Source: Microbispora sp. ZYX-F-249 (GTDB lineage: Bacteria; Actinomycetota; Actinomycetes; Streptosporangiales; Streptosporangiaceae). From it: a DNA stretch of 64,000 nt. Shown piece by piece: positions 46,224 to 55,200 of this stretch; position 1 is the first letter of the stretch; the number at the start of each line of letters is the position of its first letter. Under the pieces are notes generated by a model. That model made no database searches, had not been told where the DNA came from, and saw nothing but the letters and a program-made list of their open reading frames with translations. The position numbers and the translations under genes are program-made. The stretch is from the NCBI RefSeq assembly GCF_039649665.1, contig NZ_JBDJAW010000038.1, positions 1 to 64,000 on the forward strand, read 5' to 3'.

Positions 46224-46624
46224 CGCGTGCCGATGTCGCGGCCGGCCTGATCCACCTGCCCGTCCTCGATGGCCGTGGCCTGCTGCCACACCGGGTGCGC
46301 CGCGCCGGCGGCGGTGCCACCCACCGCGTCGGCGTCGTCGCTGCCTCCGAGCCGGCGCGCCGACCCGGCGTTGATGTCGCGCCCGGCCTGAAAGACCCGG
46401 CCACGCCCGGTGGCCTCGGCTCGCTGCCGCACACCGCCGCCTCTCCGCTCAGTGGTCAGCCCGTACACCGCCACCCCCAGCCCCACCAGGGCGACGAACA
46501 GCCCGATCACACTGGCCAGCTTGTCCGCCTTGTCCAGCCCCACCTGCGACAGGTAGACGCCCAGCGCCGCCAGGGCCGCCACCGCGACCCCGCCTCCACC
46601 CCATACCGGTCTCCATCCGCGCAT
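46220..46624 (-). CDS. Small membrane partner protein with QAGRDI motifs (cassette A)
   Basis: Protein of 134 residues (MRGWRPVWGGGG onward; a GTG at 46642 would add 6). Two membrane segments (about residues 10-28 and 36-58) are followed by a soluble tail with two copies of a similar element, RVFQAGRDINAGS and GQVDQAGRDIGTR, with low-complexity sequence between. Its stop overlaps the GTG start of the NTPase gene (GTGA), so the proteins are made together, and the tail element resembles IYQAAGDLIVYG in the NTPase. It may anchor the NTPase to the membrane; this is inference. Confidence 0.7.
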   Translation of the reverse strand: MRGWRPVWGGGGVAVAALAALGVYLSQVGLDKADKLASVIGLFVALVGLGVAVYGLTTERRGGGVRQRAEATGRGRVFQAGRDINAGSARRLGGSDDADAVGGTAAGAAHPVWQQATAIEDGQVDQAGRDIGTR

Positions 46625-46696
46625 ACCGGCATCATCAACCACCTATCAGCAGCACGCCATGTGGTTGATCGACAACGCATCGGACGTCTCGCGCTT

Positions 46697-48325
46697 TCAG
46701 GTTTCGTGGACGCGGCCGTCCTCGGCGACGACGCGGCGTGTCGTGCGGACGGCCTTCAGCATGCGCCGGTCGTGGGTGACGAGCAGCAGGGTCCCCGTGT
46801 ACGAGTCGAGCGCGGACTCCAGCTGTTCGATCGCCGGCAGGTCGAGATGGTTGGTGGGCTCGTCCAGGACGAGCAGGTTGACCCCTCGGGCCTGCAGGAG
46901 GGCGAGGGCCGCCCTCGTACGCTCCCCCGGCGACAGCGTGGCCGCGGAGCGGAGCACGTGGTCGGCGCGCAGGCCGAACTTGGCCAGCACCGTGCGGACC
47001 TCGGCCGGCGGCAGGTCGACGAGCGCGCCGAACGCGCCGAGCAGCGGCTCGTCGCCCTCGAACAGGGCGCGGGCCTGGTCGACCTCGCCGACGACCACAC
47101 CGGGACCGAGCGCCGCCGTCCCCTCGTCAAGGGGGACCCGGCCGAGCAGCACGCCGAGCAGGGTGCTCTTGCCCGAGCCGTTCGCGCCGGTGATGGCGAC
47201 CCGGTCCGCCCAGTCGATCTGCAGGTCGACGGGCCCGAGCGTGAAGGCGCCACGCCGCACCACCGCGCCGCGCAGCGTCGCGACCACGGCCCCGGAGCGG
47301 GGCGCGGCGGCGATCTCCATCCGCAGCTCCCACTCCTTGCGCGGCTCCTCGACGACCTCCAGCCGCTCGATCAGCCTCTCGGTCTGCCGGGCCTTGGCCG
47401 CCTGCTTCTCTGTGGCCTCGGTGCGGAACTTCCGCCCGATCTTGTCGCCGTCGGGGGCCTTGCGGCGCGCGTTCTTGACGCCCTTCTCCATCCAGGCGCG
47501 CTGGGATCGGGCGCGGGCCTCCAGGGACGCCCTGGTGTCGGCGTACTCCTCGTACTGCTCGCGGGCGTGCCTGCGGGCGACCTCGCGCTCCTCCAGGTAG
47601 GCGTCGTAACCGCCGCCGTACGCGCGGACCTGCCGCTGGGCCAGGTCGAGCTCGACCACCCTGTTGACCGTACGGGCGAGGAACTCGCGGTCGTGGCTGA
47701 CGACCACGGTGCCGGCGCGCAGTCCCGTCACGAAGCGTTCGAGCCGGTCCAGGCCGTCGAGGTCGAGGTCGTTGGTGGGCTCGTCGAGCAGGAACACGTC
47801 GTAACGGCTGAGCAGCAGCGAGGCCAGCCCCACCCGGGCCGCCTGGCCGCCGGACAGGGACGTCATCTCCTGCTCCAGGCCGACCGTGAGCCCGAGGTCG
47901 GCCGCCACCTCCGCGGCCCGCTCCTCAAGGTCGGCGCCGCCGAGGGCGAGCCAGCGGTCGAGGGCCTCGGCGTACGCGTCGCCGGGGTCGCCGCTCACGA
48001 GCGCCTCGGTGGCCGCGTCGAGGGCCCGCTGCGCGGCGGCGACCCCGGTGCGGCGGGCGAGGAAGGCGGCGACGGTCTCACCGGGCCGCCGTTCCGGCTC
48101 CTGCGGCAGATGGCCGACGTTGGCGGTGGGCGGGCTGAGCCGTACGCCGCCGTGCTCGGGCGCGTCGAGGCCGGCCAGCAGGCGCAGCAGCGTCGACTTG
48201 CCCGCGCCGTTCGCCCCCACCAGCCCCACGATGTCCCCGGGCGCGACGACCAGATCGAGATCCGCGAACAGGACGCGGTCGCCGTGCCCGGCGGCGAGCT
48301 CCTTCGCGACAAGAGTGGCGCTCAT
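46697..48325 (-). CDS. ABC-F family ATPase
   Basis: Soluble protein of 542 residues with two ABC domains and no membrane segments. Domain 1: Walker A GLVGANGAGKSTLLR, signature LSGGQ, Walker B VFLLDEPTNDLD. Domain 2: Walker A ITGANGSGKSTLLG, degenerate signature LSPGERT, Walker B LLVLDEPTNHLD. The interdomain linker (ARRHAREQYEEYADTRASLE onward) carries the basic helices of ABC-F proteins, which act at the ribosomal E site. Subgroups give resistance to macrolides, lincosamides or streptogramins, and others are housekeeping factors. It lies between the two NTPase cassettes in cassette A orientation. Confidence 0.94.
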   Translation of the reverse strand: MSATLVAKELAAGHGDRVLFADLDLVVAPGDIVGLVGANGAGKSTLLRLLAGLDAPEHGGVRLSPPTANVGHLPQEPERRPGETVAAFLARRTGVAAAQRALDAATEALVSGDPGDAYAEALDRWLALGGADLEERAAEVAADLGLTVGLEQEMTSLSGGQAARVGLASLLLSRYDVFLLDEPTNDLDLDGLDRLERFVTGLRAGTVVVSHDREFLARTVNRVVELDLAQRQVRAYGGGYDAYLEEREVARRHAREQYEEYADTRASLEARARSQRAWMEKGVKNARRKAPDGDKIGRKFRTEATEKQAAKARQTERLIERLEVVEEPRKEWELRMEIAAAPRSGAVVATLRGAVVRRGAFTLGPVDLQIDWADRVAITGANGSGKSTLLGVLLGRVPLDEGTAALGPGVVVGEVDQARALFEGDEPLLGAFGALVDLPPAEVRTVLAKFGLRADHVLRSAATLSPGERTRAALALLQARGVNLLVLDEPTNHLDLPAIEQLESALDSYTGTLLLVTHDRRMLKAVRTTRRVVAEDGRVHET

Positions 48326-48356
48326 CAGGACACCGACCCTACTGCGTCCCGTGTGG

Positions 48357-48884
48357 TCAGAGGTCCTCGGCGAGTGCGAGCAGGCGGGTGACCGTGTTCC
48401 AGTTGCGCGTGGTCGCCGGGCCGGTCGAATACCTCTCCATGAGAGGCGGCAGCTTGGGACGCCGCAGCCCGTCGGGGAAGTAGACGTACAGCTCCCGCTC
48501 GCCCATCCGCATCTCCTCGGGGGCGTACGCCGCCGGATCGATGCTCGCCAGCCCCTCCCGGTCCGGCGGCCGGGCCAGGAAGACCACGGCGAACCGGGCG
48601 GGGTCCCGGACCTCCAGGGGGTTGCGCTCCACCACGCCGCGCAGCTGCTCGGCCGTACGGACGATCACGGCGGCGGACAGGCCGAGCTCCTCCCGAAGCC
48701 CGCGCTCGATCGCGGCGGAGATCGACCCGGCGTCCCCGACCGCCGTGAACAGGGCGTTCCCGCTGCGCAGGTGCGTGCGCACGTTCCCGTACCCGAGCCG
48801 TTCCAGCAGTGCCCGCAGGTCGGCCATCGCCACCGTGGTGGCGGGGCTGACGTTGATGCCGCGCAGCAGCGCCACGTACCGCAT
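48357..48884 (-). CDS. DUF1697 family protein
   Basis: Protein of 175 residues. MRYVALLRGINVSPATTVAM, LRALLERLGYGNVRTHLRSG and the C-terminal YSTGPATTRNWNTVTRLLAL are diagnostic of DUF1697 (PF08002), proteins of unknown function. AAGGAGG lies 7 nt before the ATG. It lies 31 bp upstream of the ABC-F gene and may be co-transcribed with it. Confidence 0.93.
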   Translation of the reverse strand: MRYVALLRGINVSPATTVAMADLRALLERLGYGNVRTHLRSGNALFTAVGDAGSISAAIERGLREELGLSAAVIVRTAEQLRGVVERNPLEVRDPARFAVVFLARPPDREGLASIDPAAYAPEEMRMGERELYVYFPDGLRRPKLPPLMERYSTGPATTRNWNTVTRLLALAEDL

Positions 48885-49227
48885 CGCATCGCCTCCTTCC
48901 CGCGGGAAGCTACCGCCCGTTCTTGTCAGACTGCGTCAGGTTTCGGACTGCCCCCGTCACCCGTAGATCGCAAATTTTCGTTGTTCGTGGACGTGTTCGG
49001 CTGTGTGCCGTCAGTATTGATCTGGATTTCGTTGGTTCGTCTGCGGGGCGGCTGGGGGCCGCCGCGGGTTTGCGAGAGAACCGGGGGTGACGGCCGGTCC
49101 ACCATCGGGAACAAGCGCTCTGCGTCACCTGATCATCGACCGGTACCCGCGCGGCGAGGTCGGCACGGACCGCCGTCCGGAACTCGGTGCGACCGAAAGA
49201 CATCTGATCGCGACGAGAGGAGTGCCG
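48885..49227. other. Intergenic stretch upstream of cassette B
   Basis: No convincing gene. It is AT-richer at 48961-49045 and contains CCGTAGATCGCAAAT (48961-48975), the same 15-mer as at 37097-37111. A GTG at 49087 would extend the cassette B small gene in frame but lacks a good ribosome binding site. Promoters for DUF1697 and cassette B should lie here. Confidence 0.5.
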
Positions 49228-49716
49228 ATGTTGACCGAAGCCCTCGCGGCATTGGCCGCCAGCGGCGGGGCGGCCCTGGCAGAGGCCATGGCGACCGATG
49301 CCTGGCAGGCCGCCCGTAACGGGATGGCCCGGCTGTTCGGCCGCCAGGGATCCCAGCGTCAGGCCGCCATCGAGGCCCAACTAGATGGCAACGTCGTCCT
49401 GGTGGAGCGGGCCAGCGATCCCGCCCGGGCCCGGCGAAGGCTGATGTCGCTATGGGAGGAGGAGCTGGTCCAGCTGCTGGACGAGCACCCCGAGGCCGAA
49501 GCCGACCTGCGGGAACTCATCACCCACATACATGATGCGCTGCCCAGCGCGCAGCAGCGGGTGCAGAACTTCCAGTACAACATCGCCCGTGACGGCTCCC
49601 GCCAGTTCGCGGTACAAGGGGGCGACATCATCTACCACGACTCCCCTTCCTCCGGCCTTCACCACCCCTCCTCACAGCCGGGTGCGGCGGACGGCGGTTC
49701 GGACAGCTCACGGTGA
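49228..49716 (+). CDS. Small partner protein of cassette B
   Basis: Protein of 162 residues, MLTEALAALAASGGAALAEA onward. It is predicted mostly helical (ARRRLMSLWEEELVQLLDEH), then a beta-rich tail FQYNIARDGSRQFAVQGGDI that recalls the QAGRDI/GDLIV elements of cassette A, then a disordered end. Unlike its cassette A counterpart it has no membrane segment. GAGGAG lies 5 nt before the ATG. Its stop overlaps the GTG of the large NTPase gene (GTGA). The domain is seen before NTPase genes in actinomycetes, but I cannot give it a name. Confidence 0.7.
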   Translation: MLTEALAALAASGGAALAEAMATDAWQAARNGMARLFGRQGSQRQAAIEAQLDGNVVLVERASDPARARRRLMSLWEEELVQLLDEHPEAEADLRELITHIHDALPSAQQRVQNFQYNIARDGSRQFAVQGGDIIYHDSPSSGLHHPSSQPGAADGGSDSSR

Positions 49717-52700
49717 CTGCGATGGACGGCGCTTCCAGCCCGATGGGGCGTCTGCAGAGCGCGCACCAGCAGGTGTGGGCCGAAAGCGGCTTCGCCTACG
49801 GAGTGATCGGCGCGGACCTGCACGTCTTCGGAGACGGCAGGCCGGTGTACCTGCTCAGGGAGGCCGGCGGGCGGGCGGGCCTGAGGCTCGCGGTGGACGG
49901 CCACGGGCTGCCGGCGCAGCCGAGCCATCTGCTCAACGCCCGTCACGCCGTGGTGGACTTCACCGGCCGCAACGACGAGGTCGGCGAGCTGACCGCCTGG
50001 TGCGACGGCGGCGGTGCCCGTGCGGTCCGCTGGCTGCACGGCCCCGGCGGCCAGGGCAAGACCCGCCTGGCCGGACACCTCGCCGCGTCGGCGGCCGACG
50101 ACGGCTGGAAGGTGATCGTCGCCGAACACGCGCCGGCCCGGGTAGTCGACGCCGAGGAGCAGACCAGTCACGACCTGCGTCTCGGGGCCGCCCGCGGGTT
50201 GCTCATGTTGGTCGACTACGCCGATCGCTGGCCGCTGGCCCATCTGACGTGGCTGTTCAGCAACAAGGTGCTCGATCAGAATGTGCCGGTGCGGGTGCTG
50301 CTCCTCGCCCGGAACGAGCACGTCTGGCCCGCTCTGCGCCATGCCCTCACCCAGGCCGGCTGGCCGCCCGAGGCCTGCATCACCCAGTCGCTGGGCGCCC
50401 TCCCGAACGCGAAGGACGCCCGCGGCGACATGTTCGTCGCCGCACGGGACTGTTTCGCCCGCCGCTATGGGCTGGCGGAAGCGGCGGCGATCCGCGTGCC
50501 TGACTGGCTGGAGCGTGAGGAGTTCGGCCTCACCCTGGCGGTGCACATGGCGGCGCTGGTCGCCGTCGACCGCCATGCCCGCAGCGCGCCCCCACCGGCG
50601 CCGCGGGAGGACGACATGACGGCCCTGACCGCCTACCTCCTGGAGCGGGAGAGCCTCCACTGGCACGCCCTGCACGGCGCCGTCGACTCCCTGGCTGGCG
50701 CATGCGGCACATTCGACACCCACCCGACCCAGATGCGCCGGGCCGTGTTCACCGCCGTACTCACCGGCGCCCTGGGCTATCGGGACGCCAGAGCCGTGCT
50801 GGACGCCGTCGGTGTCGGCGGCGATACCGACCGGGTGCTCACCGATCACGCGTTCTGCTACCCGCCCGCCGATCCCCGCACGGTGCTGGAGCCGCTCTAC
50901 CCCGACCGTCTGGCCGAGGACTTCCTCGCCTTGTGCCTGCCCGGCCATGACCTGCCCGAGCACAGGCCGGAAGCGTGGGCCGCCGACGCCCCCGAGATGT
51001 TACTCACCCCTCCGTCCGGCGATGGAGCGCTGCCGCCGTACGCCGCCAGAGCGATCACGTTCCTCACCGCGGCCAGCGAACGCTGGCCGCACCTGATCCC
51101 CACCCTGGAAGCGCTTGAGCGTCTCCTCCCCGAAGATCCGGATGAGGCGGCCGTCGACCTCGCCGTCGCCGCGGCCGACCTGGCCGACCGCCTCGCGCAT
51201 CACCGCCTGCCGACGCTCACCGATCCCGCCGCCCGCGCCGAGCTGCACGACACCCTGGGCCGCTGGCTCAGCCGGGCCGGCAGGGAGGAGAAGGCGGCCG
51301 CCGCGCTCAGGGAGGCCACGCGGTTGTACCGCCCGCTGGCCGCCACCGACCCACAGACCTTCGAGCCCAGACTCGCCGAGGCGGCCTTCCACCTCGCCAT
51401 GGAGCTGGCCCTCGGGGGCATCGTGCCCCAGCCGGACGACTTTGCGGGCGTGAACTACCTATCCGCCGGCGGTGATGCGCTGCGGCCGGGCCTGGCCCGC
51501 CCGGACGAGGCGCTGGCGGCGTTCCGCGAAGCCGTCGAGATTTTCCGCCGGCTCGCCCGCGACGACCCCGCCGAACACCAGGGGCACCTGGCCGGCGTGT
51601 TCTGCATGATTGCACTCTGTGGGCCGTCGCTGGGAGCCTCAGAGGAGTCGCTGGCCCTCGCGCGCGAGGGCGTCGACCTCGTCAGCCAGCTGGGGCGCGC
51701 CCAGGAGAACCTGGGTAAGGAGTACTCGCACAACGTCGCAGCGGCGCTGATGGCCCTCGCGGGCAATCTGGTGAGCTCGGAACCAGAGCAGGCGGCAGCT
51801 CTCGCCCATGAGTCCATTGAGATCCTCCGCCGACTCGCCCACGAGAACCCCGTCGAACCCGAACATACGGACAGTCTCTACGGAATGCTGCCCTTTCAGG
51901 CCGGGGTGCTGCTGCGACTCGGCCAGGCGGAACCCGCCATCGCCGCGCTCGCCGAGGCGGTGCGGATCCATCGCCGCTTGAATCAGGGGAAGGACCCGGA
52001 CGGCCGCGATGCCTGGCAGGCCACGTTCTACGCGGCGCTCGGCCTGGTGTTGCTGCAAGGGACCGAGGCCGACGTAGAGACCGGCCTGGAGACGGCCTTA
52101 CAGGTATTCCGCCACGAGGCCCGGGCCAACCCCACCACCCATGGGACGGCGCTGTATAACGCGTTCCTCGCACTCGACTTGCTACTGCGTCGGCGGGAGC
52201 GATGGGACCTCGTCCTGGCCGGGCAGCGCGATGCCATCGCCTTTCTAAGGCACTCGGACGACGCCACCGATCTCCTCGGCGTGTTGGGCGCCAACGCCAC
52301 CGTTCTGGCGATGCTGGGGCGGTGGGACGAGACGCTGGACGTGATCGGCGAGATCGCCGAGGAGCTCCAGCGGGAAAGCACCGCTGGGCTTGAGCAACGC
52401 CTTGAGGCAGTGCTCACGGCGATGGCCGCTTACGGGTCAGTGGGCGAGTTCTCAGGCGACAATTACAGGAGGGTGGCGCAGGACGAGGGCGTCGCCATGC
52501 TGAACCAGATAGCGGCGGCGTACCGTCAGCGCACCCACGGCGACGCACACAGGCGCGACCATGGCCTGGCCGTCACGCTGAAGATGCTGGCCGAGGCGCT
52601 GTGGATCCTGGGCCGACCATGGGAGTCCCTCGCCGCCGGCGAGGAGGCCGTAGAGGTCCGCCGCCGGCTGGCGCGGGGCGGATCCGCCGAGCATGAGGGC

Positions 52701-53099
52701 CACCTCGCGCTCGCGCTGAGACGCCACGCCGAGAAGTCAGGGCGTCTCAGACGCCCCGCACAGGCAGTGGCTGCGGCGAAGGAGGCTGCCGCGGTCTATG
52801 GACGCCTCTCGCAGAACGACTACGCCTTCGCCAAGTCGCTGCGCCTTCTTACGGTCAACCTGTGCCGGTTGTGTCCGCCGGATGCCCTGGATCCGGCGCG
52901 GCGGTCCGTCGATCTGGCAAGACGGGTGGATGACGAGCTGTACAAGCACGAGCCCAATCTCGTCATCGTGCTGGATACGCTCGCCGGGCTCCTCCATGAG
53001 CTGGGGCAGGAAGAGGAGGCGCGCGCCGCGGCGAGCCGGGCGGGCGAGCTACGCGAGGAAATCGCCGCCCGTGGCGACTCGTCGCGGAGTAACCGCTGA
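49713..53099 (+). CDS. STAND-like P-loop NTPase with TPR-like repeats (cassette B)
   Basis: Protein of 1128 residues, paralogous to the cassette A NTPase. The N-terminal element is AYGVIGADLHVFGDGRPVYL (28-47); Walker A is GPGGQGKT (110-117), Walker B LLMLVDYADRW, then VPVRVLLLARNEH. The shared helical region reads VLEPLYPDRLAEDFLALCLP. The C-terminal 600 residues are divergent TPR-like helical pairs rather than identical copies (for example LGRWLSRAGREEKAAAALRE, AVEIFRRLARDDPAEHQGHL). Codon use is slightly unlike the neighbours: TTA codons occur at 51000 and 52098, and CTA appears. No effector domain is recognisable. It is coupled to the small gene by a 4-nt overlap. Confidence 0.85.
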   Translation: MTAMDGASSPMGRLQSAHQQVWAESGFAYGVIGADLHVFGDGRPVYLLREAGGRAGLRLAVDGHGLPAQPSHLLNARHAVVDFTGRNDEVGELTAWCDGGGARAVRWLHGPGGQGKTRLAGHLAASAADDGWKVIVAEHAPARVVDAEEQTSHDLRLGAARGLLMLVDYADRWPLAHLTWLFSNKVLDQNVPVRVLLLARNEHVWPALRHALTQAGWPPEACITQSLGALPNAKDARGDMFVAARDCFARRYGLAEAAAIRVPDWLEREEFGLTLAVHMAALVAVDRHARSAPPPAPREDDMTALTAYLLERESLHWHALHGAVDSLAGACGTFDTHPTQMRRAVFTAVLTGALGYRDARAVLDAVGVGGDTDRVLTDHAFCYPPADPRTVLEPLYPDRLAEDFLALCLPGHDLPEHRPEAWAADAPEMLLTPPSGDGALPPYAARAITFLTAASERWPHLIPTLEALERLLPEDPDEAAVDLAVAAADLADRLAHHRLPTLTDPAARAELHDTLGRWLSRAGREEKAAAALREATRLYRPLAATDPQTFEPRLAEAAFHLAMELALGGIVPQPDDFAGVNYLSAGGDALRPGLARPDEALAAFREAVEIFRRLARDDPAEHQGHLAGVFCMIALCGPSLGASEESLALAREGVDLVSQLGRAQENLGKEYSHNVAAALMALAGNLVSSEPEQAAALAHESIEILRRLAHENPVEPEHTDSLYGMLPFQAGVLLRLGQAEPAIAALAEAVRIHRRLNQGKDPDGRDAWQATFYAALGLVLLQGTEADVETGLETALQVFRHEARANPTTHGTALYNAFLALDLLLRRRERWDLVLAGQRDAIAFLRHSDDATDLLGVLGANATVLAMLGRWDETLDVIGEIAEELQRESTAGLEQRLEAVLTAMAAYGSVGEFSGDNYRRVAQDEGVAMLNQIAAAYRQRTHGDAHRRDHGLAVTLKMLAEALWILGRPWESLAAGEEAVEVRRRLARGGSAEHEGHLALALRRHAEKSGRLRRPAQAVAAAKEAAAVYGRLSQNDYAFAKSLRLLTVNLCRLCPPDALDPARRSVDLARRVDDELYKHEPNLVIVLDTLAGLLHELGQEEEARAAASRAGELREEIAARGDSSRSNR

Positions 53100-53259
53100 T
53101 CGTCGCTCGGCGCGCCAACACGACCGTTCGGCGATCGGTGATCTCCCTGTTACCCGGGCTTCCTTACGCTGCCGCCGAGTAACCGTCCCGCTGGTCCGCG
53201 TGACGGCCCGTCACGCGGAGCTGCCGGGCACGCCTGGTCCGTGTCCGATTGGAGAACGT

Positions 53260-53481
53260 GTGACGACCCCCCGCGACGACCGCGGCCGGAGCCCGGACTA
53301 CAGTCCGCTCAACTGGCTGCTCCTGCTGCCGATCGTGATCCCGCTCCTCCCGCCCCTGTTCAACGCGGTGGAACCGCGGCTGTTCGGCATCCCGCTGTTC
53401 TACTGGCTGCAGCTCGCCTTCATCATCCTCGGTGTCACCACGACCACCCTCGTCTACCGCGCGACGAGGAGGAACCGGTGA
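53260..53481 (+). CDS. DUF3311 family small membrane protein
   Basis: Protein of 73 residues with two membrane segments: PLNWLLLLPIVIPLLPPLFN, then GIPLFYWLQLAFIILGVTTT. This DUF3311 pattern is regularly found directly before sodium:solute symporter genes of the monocarboxylate group. GGAG lies 5 nt before the GTG. It overlaps the symporter start by 4 nt (GTGA) and is probably an accessory subunit. Confidence 0.93.
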   Translation: MTTPRDDRGRSPDYSPLNWLLLLPIVIPLLPPLFNAVEPRLFGIPLFYWLQLAFIILGVTTTTLVYRATRRNR

Positions 53482-55064
53482 AGACCACCGAGATCGTCAT
53501 CTTCACGATCCTGTTCCTGGCCGTGAGCGGCCTGGGCTTCGTGGCCGCTCGCTGGCGCCGCCCGGACGACCTCGCCAGCCTGAACGAATGGGGCCTCGGC
53601 GGGCGCAGCTTCGGCAGCTGGATCACCTGGTTCCTGATCGGCGGCGACCTCTACACGGCGTACACCTTCGTGGCCGTGCCCGCCCTGATCTTCGGCGCGG
53701 GCGCCATGGGCTTCTACGCCGTGCCGTACACGGTGGTCGTCTACCCGATGGTGATGCTCGTGCTGGTCCGGCTGTGGTCGGTCTCGCACGTGCACAACCT
53801 CGTCACGCCGGCCGACTTCGTCCGGGTGCGCTTCGGCTCCCCCACGCTGGCGCTGCTCGTGGCGATCACCGGCATCGTCGCGACCATGCCGTACATCGCG
53901 CTGCAGCTCGTCGGCATCGAGGCGGTGCTGAAGACGATGGGGCTGACGGGCGACCTGCCGCTGATCATCGCGTTCGCGATCCTCGCGGCCTACACCTACC
54001 AGTCCGGGCTGCGCGCCCCCGCGCTGATCGCGTTCGTCAAGGACTCGCTGATCTACGTGGTGATCCTGGTCGCGATCATCTACATCCCGGCCAAGCTCGG
54101 GGGGATGGGCTCGGTCTTCGACGCCGCGAAGGCCAAGTTCGACGCCGCCGGCAGCGGCGGCATCACGCTCAACGCCAACAACCAGCTCCAGTACGTCACG
54201 CTCGCGTTCGGCTCGGCGCTGGCGCTGTTCCTGTATCCGCACAGCGTCACCGGCATCCTCGCCTCGCGGAACCGCAACGTCATCAAGCGGAACATGTCGG
54301 CCCTGCCGGCCTACAGCCTGCTGCTCGGCCTGATCGCGCTGCTGGGCTACATGGCCATCGCGGCCGGGATCACGCCCATCGGCAAGGACAACAACACGAT
54401 CGTGCCGCGGCTGTTCGACGCGATGTTCCCCGACTGGTTCGCCGGGGTCGCGTTCGCCGCCGTCGGGATCGGCGCGCTCGTGCCCGCCGCCATCATGTCG
54501 ATCGCCGCGGCCAACCTGTTCTCCCGCAACATCTACAAGGAGTACGTCAACCGGAACGCGACCCCCGCCCAGGAGGCCACGGTCAGCAAGGTCGCGTCGC
54601 TGGTCGTGAAGGTGGGCGCGGTGCTGTGCATCCTGCTCATCGACCCGCAGTTCTCGATCGACCTGCAGCTCATCGGCGGGGTCATCATCCTGCAGACGCT
54701 CCCGTCGGTGGGCCTCGGGCTCTACACCCGGTGGTTCCACCGGGGCGGCCTGATCGCCGGCTGGGCCGCCGGCATGGCGGCCGGGATGCTGCTGCTGTAC
54801 AACATCGCCAACCCGGCCACCAACCACGCCCACTTCGGCGGCTCGGCCTTCCCCCTGTCGCAGCTCGGGTTCGACACCAAGATCACGGTCTACGCGGGCT
54901 TCCTCGCGCTGATCGTCAACCTGGTCGTCGCCGTGCTCGGCACCGTCGTGGCCCGCGCGCTCAAGAGCGCCGACGGCCCGGACGGCACCCGGCCCGGGGA
55001 CTACTTCGCCGACCAGGGCGACCCGCGCGTCCACGAACTGGAGACGACGGCGCCCGCTTCCTGA
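53478..55064 (+). CDS. Sodium:solute symporter (SSS family, MctP-like)
   Basis: Transporter of 528 residues with about 13 membrane segments. WGLGGRSFGSWITWFLIGGD and LYTAYTFVAVPALIFGAGAM are typical of SSS members near the monocarboxylate permease MctP; LFLYPHSVTGILASRNRNVI is the conserved central stretch. Substrate is not fixed by sequence; the downstream deaminase-type amidohydrolase hints at a nitrogenous compound, although a hairpin separates them. GAGGAGG precedes the GTG, which overlaps the DUF3311 stop. Confidence 0.93.
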   Translation: MKTTEIVIFTILFLAVSGLGFVAARWRRPDDLASLNEWGLGGRSFGSWITWFLIGGDLYTAYTFVAVPALIFGAGAMGFYAVPYTVVVYPMVMLVLVRLWSVSHVHNLVTPADFVRVRFGSPTLALLVAITGIVATMPYIALQLVGIEAVLKTMGLTGDLPLIIAFAILAAYTYQSGLRAPALIAFVKDSLIYVVILVAIIYIPAKLGGMGSVFDAAKAKFDAAGSGGITLNANNQLQYVTLAFGSALALFLYPHSVTGILASRNRNVIKRNMSALPAYSLLLGLIALLGYMAIAAGITPIGKDNNTIVPRLFDAMFPDWFAGVAFAAVGIGALVPAAIMSIAAANLFSRNIYKEYVNRNATPAQEATVSKVASLVVKVGAVLCILLIDPQFSIDLQLIGGVIILQTLPSVGLGLYTRWFHRGGLIAGWAAGMAAGMLLLYNIANPATNHAHFGGSAFPLSQLGFDTKITVYAGFLALIVNLVVAVLGTVVARALKSADGPDGTRPGDYFADQGDPRVHELETTAPAS

Positions 55065-55100
55065 GGTCCTGCGCACCTGGCCGCCTGATCTCCGTACCGA

Positions 55101-55151
55101 CTTGTGGCCGGCTTGACGCGGCGGGAAACCCCGCATGGAGCCGGCCACAAG
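55101..55151. repeat. Perfect 13-bp inverted repeat with nested hairpin
   Basis: CTTGTGGCCGGCT (55101-55113) and AGCCGGCCACAAG (55139-55151) pair perfectly; within the loop GCGGG/CCCGC pairs again. It lies between the symporter stop and the amidohydrolase ribosome binding site, so it may be a terminator, a processing site or an operator for the amidohydrolase gene. Confidence 0.7.
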
Positions 55152-55200
55152 TGCGCGGTGGGACAAAGAGGCATCACCTCGAACACCGAAGGAGCCAAGG

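Noticed and set aside
49087-49227. GTG at 49087 as start of the cassette B small gene
   Set aside because: In frame, but the added 47 residues are irregular; the ATG at 49228 has GAGGAG at 5 nt.
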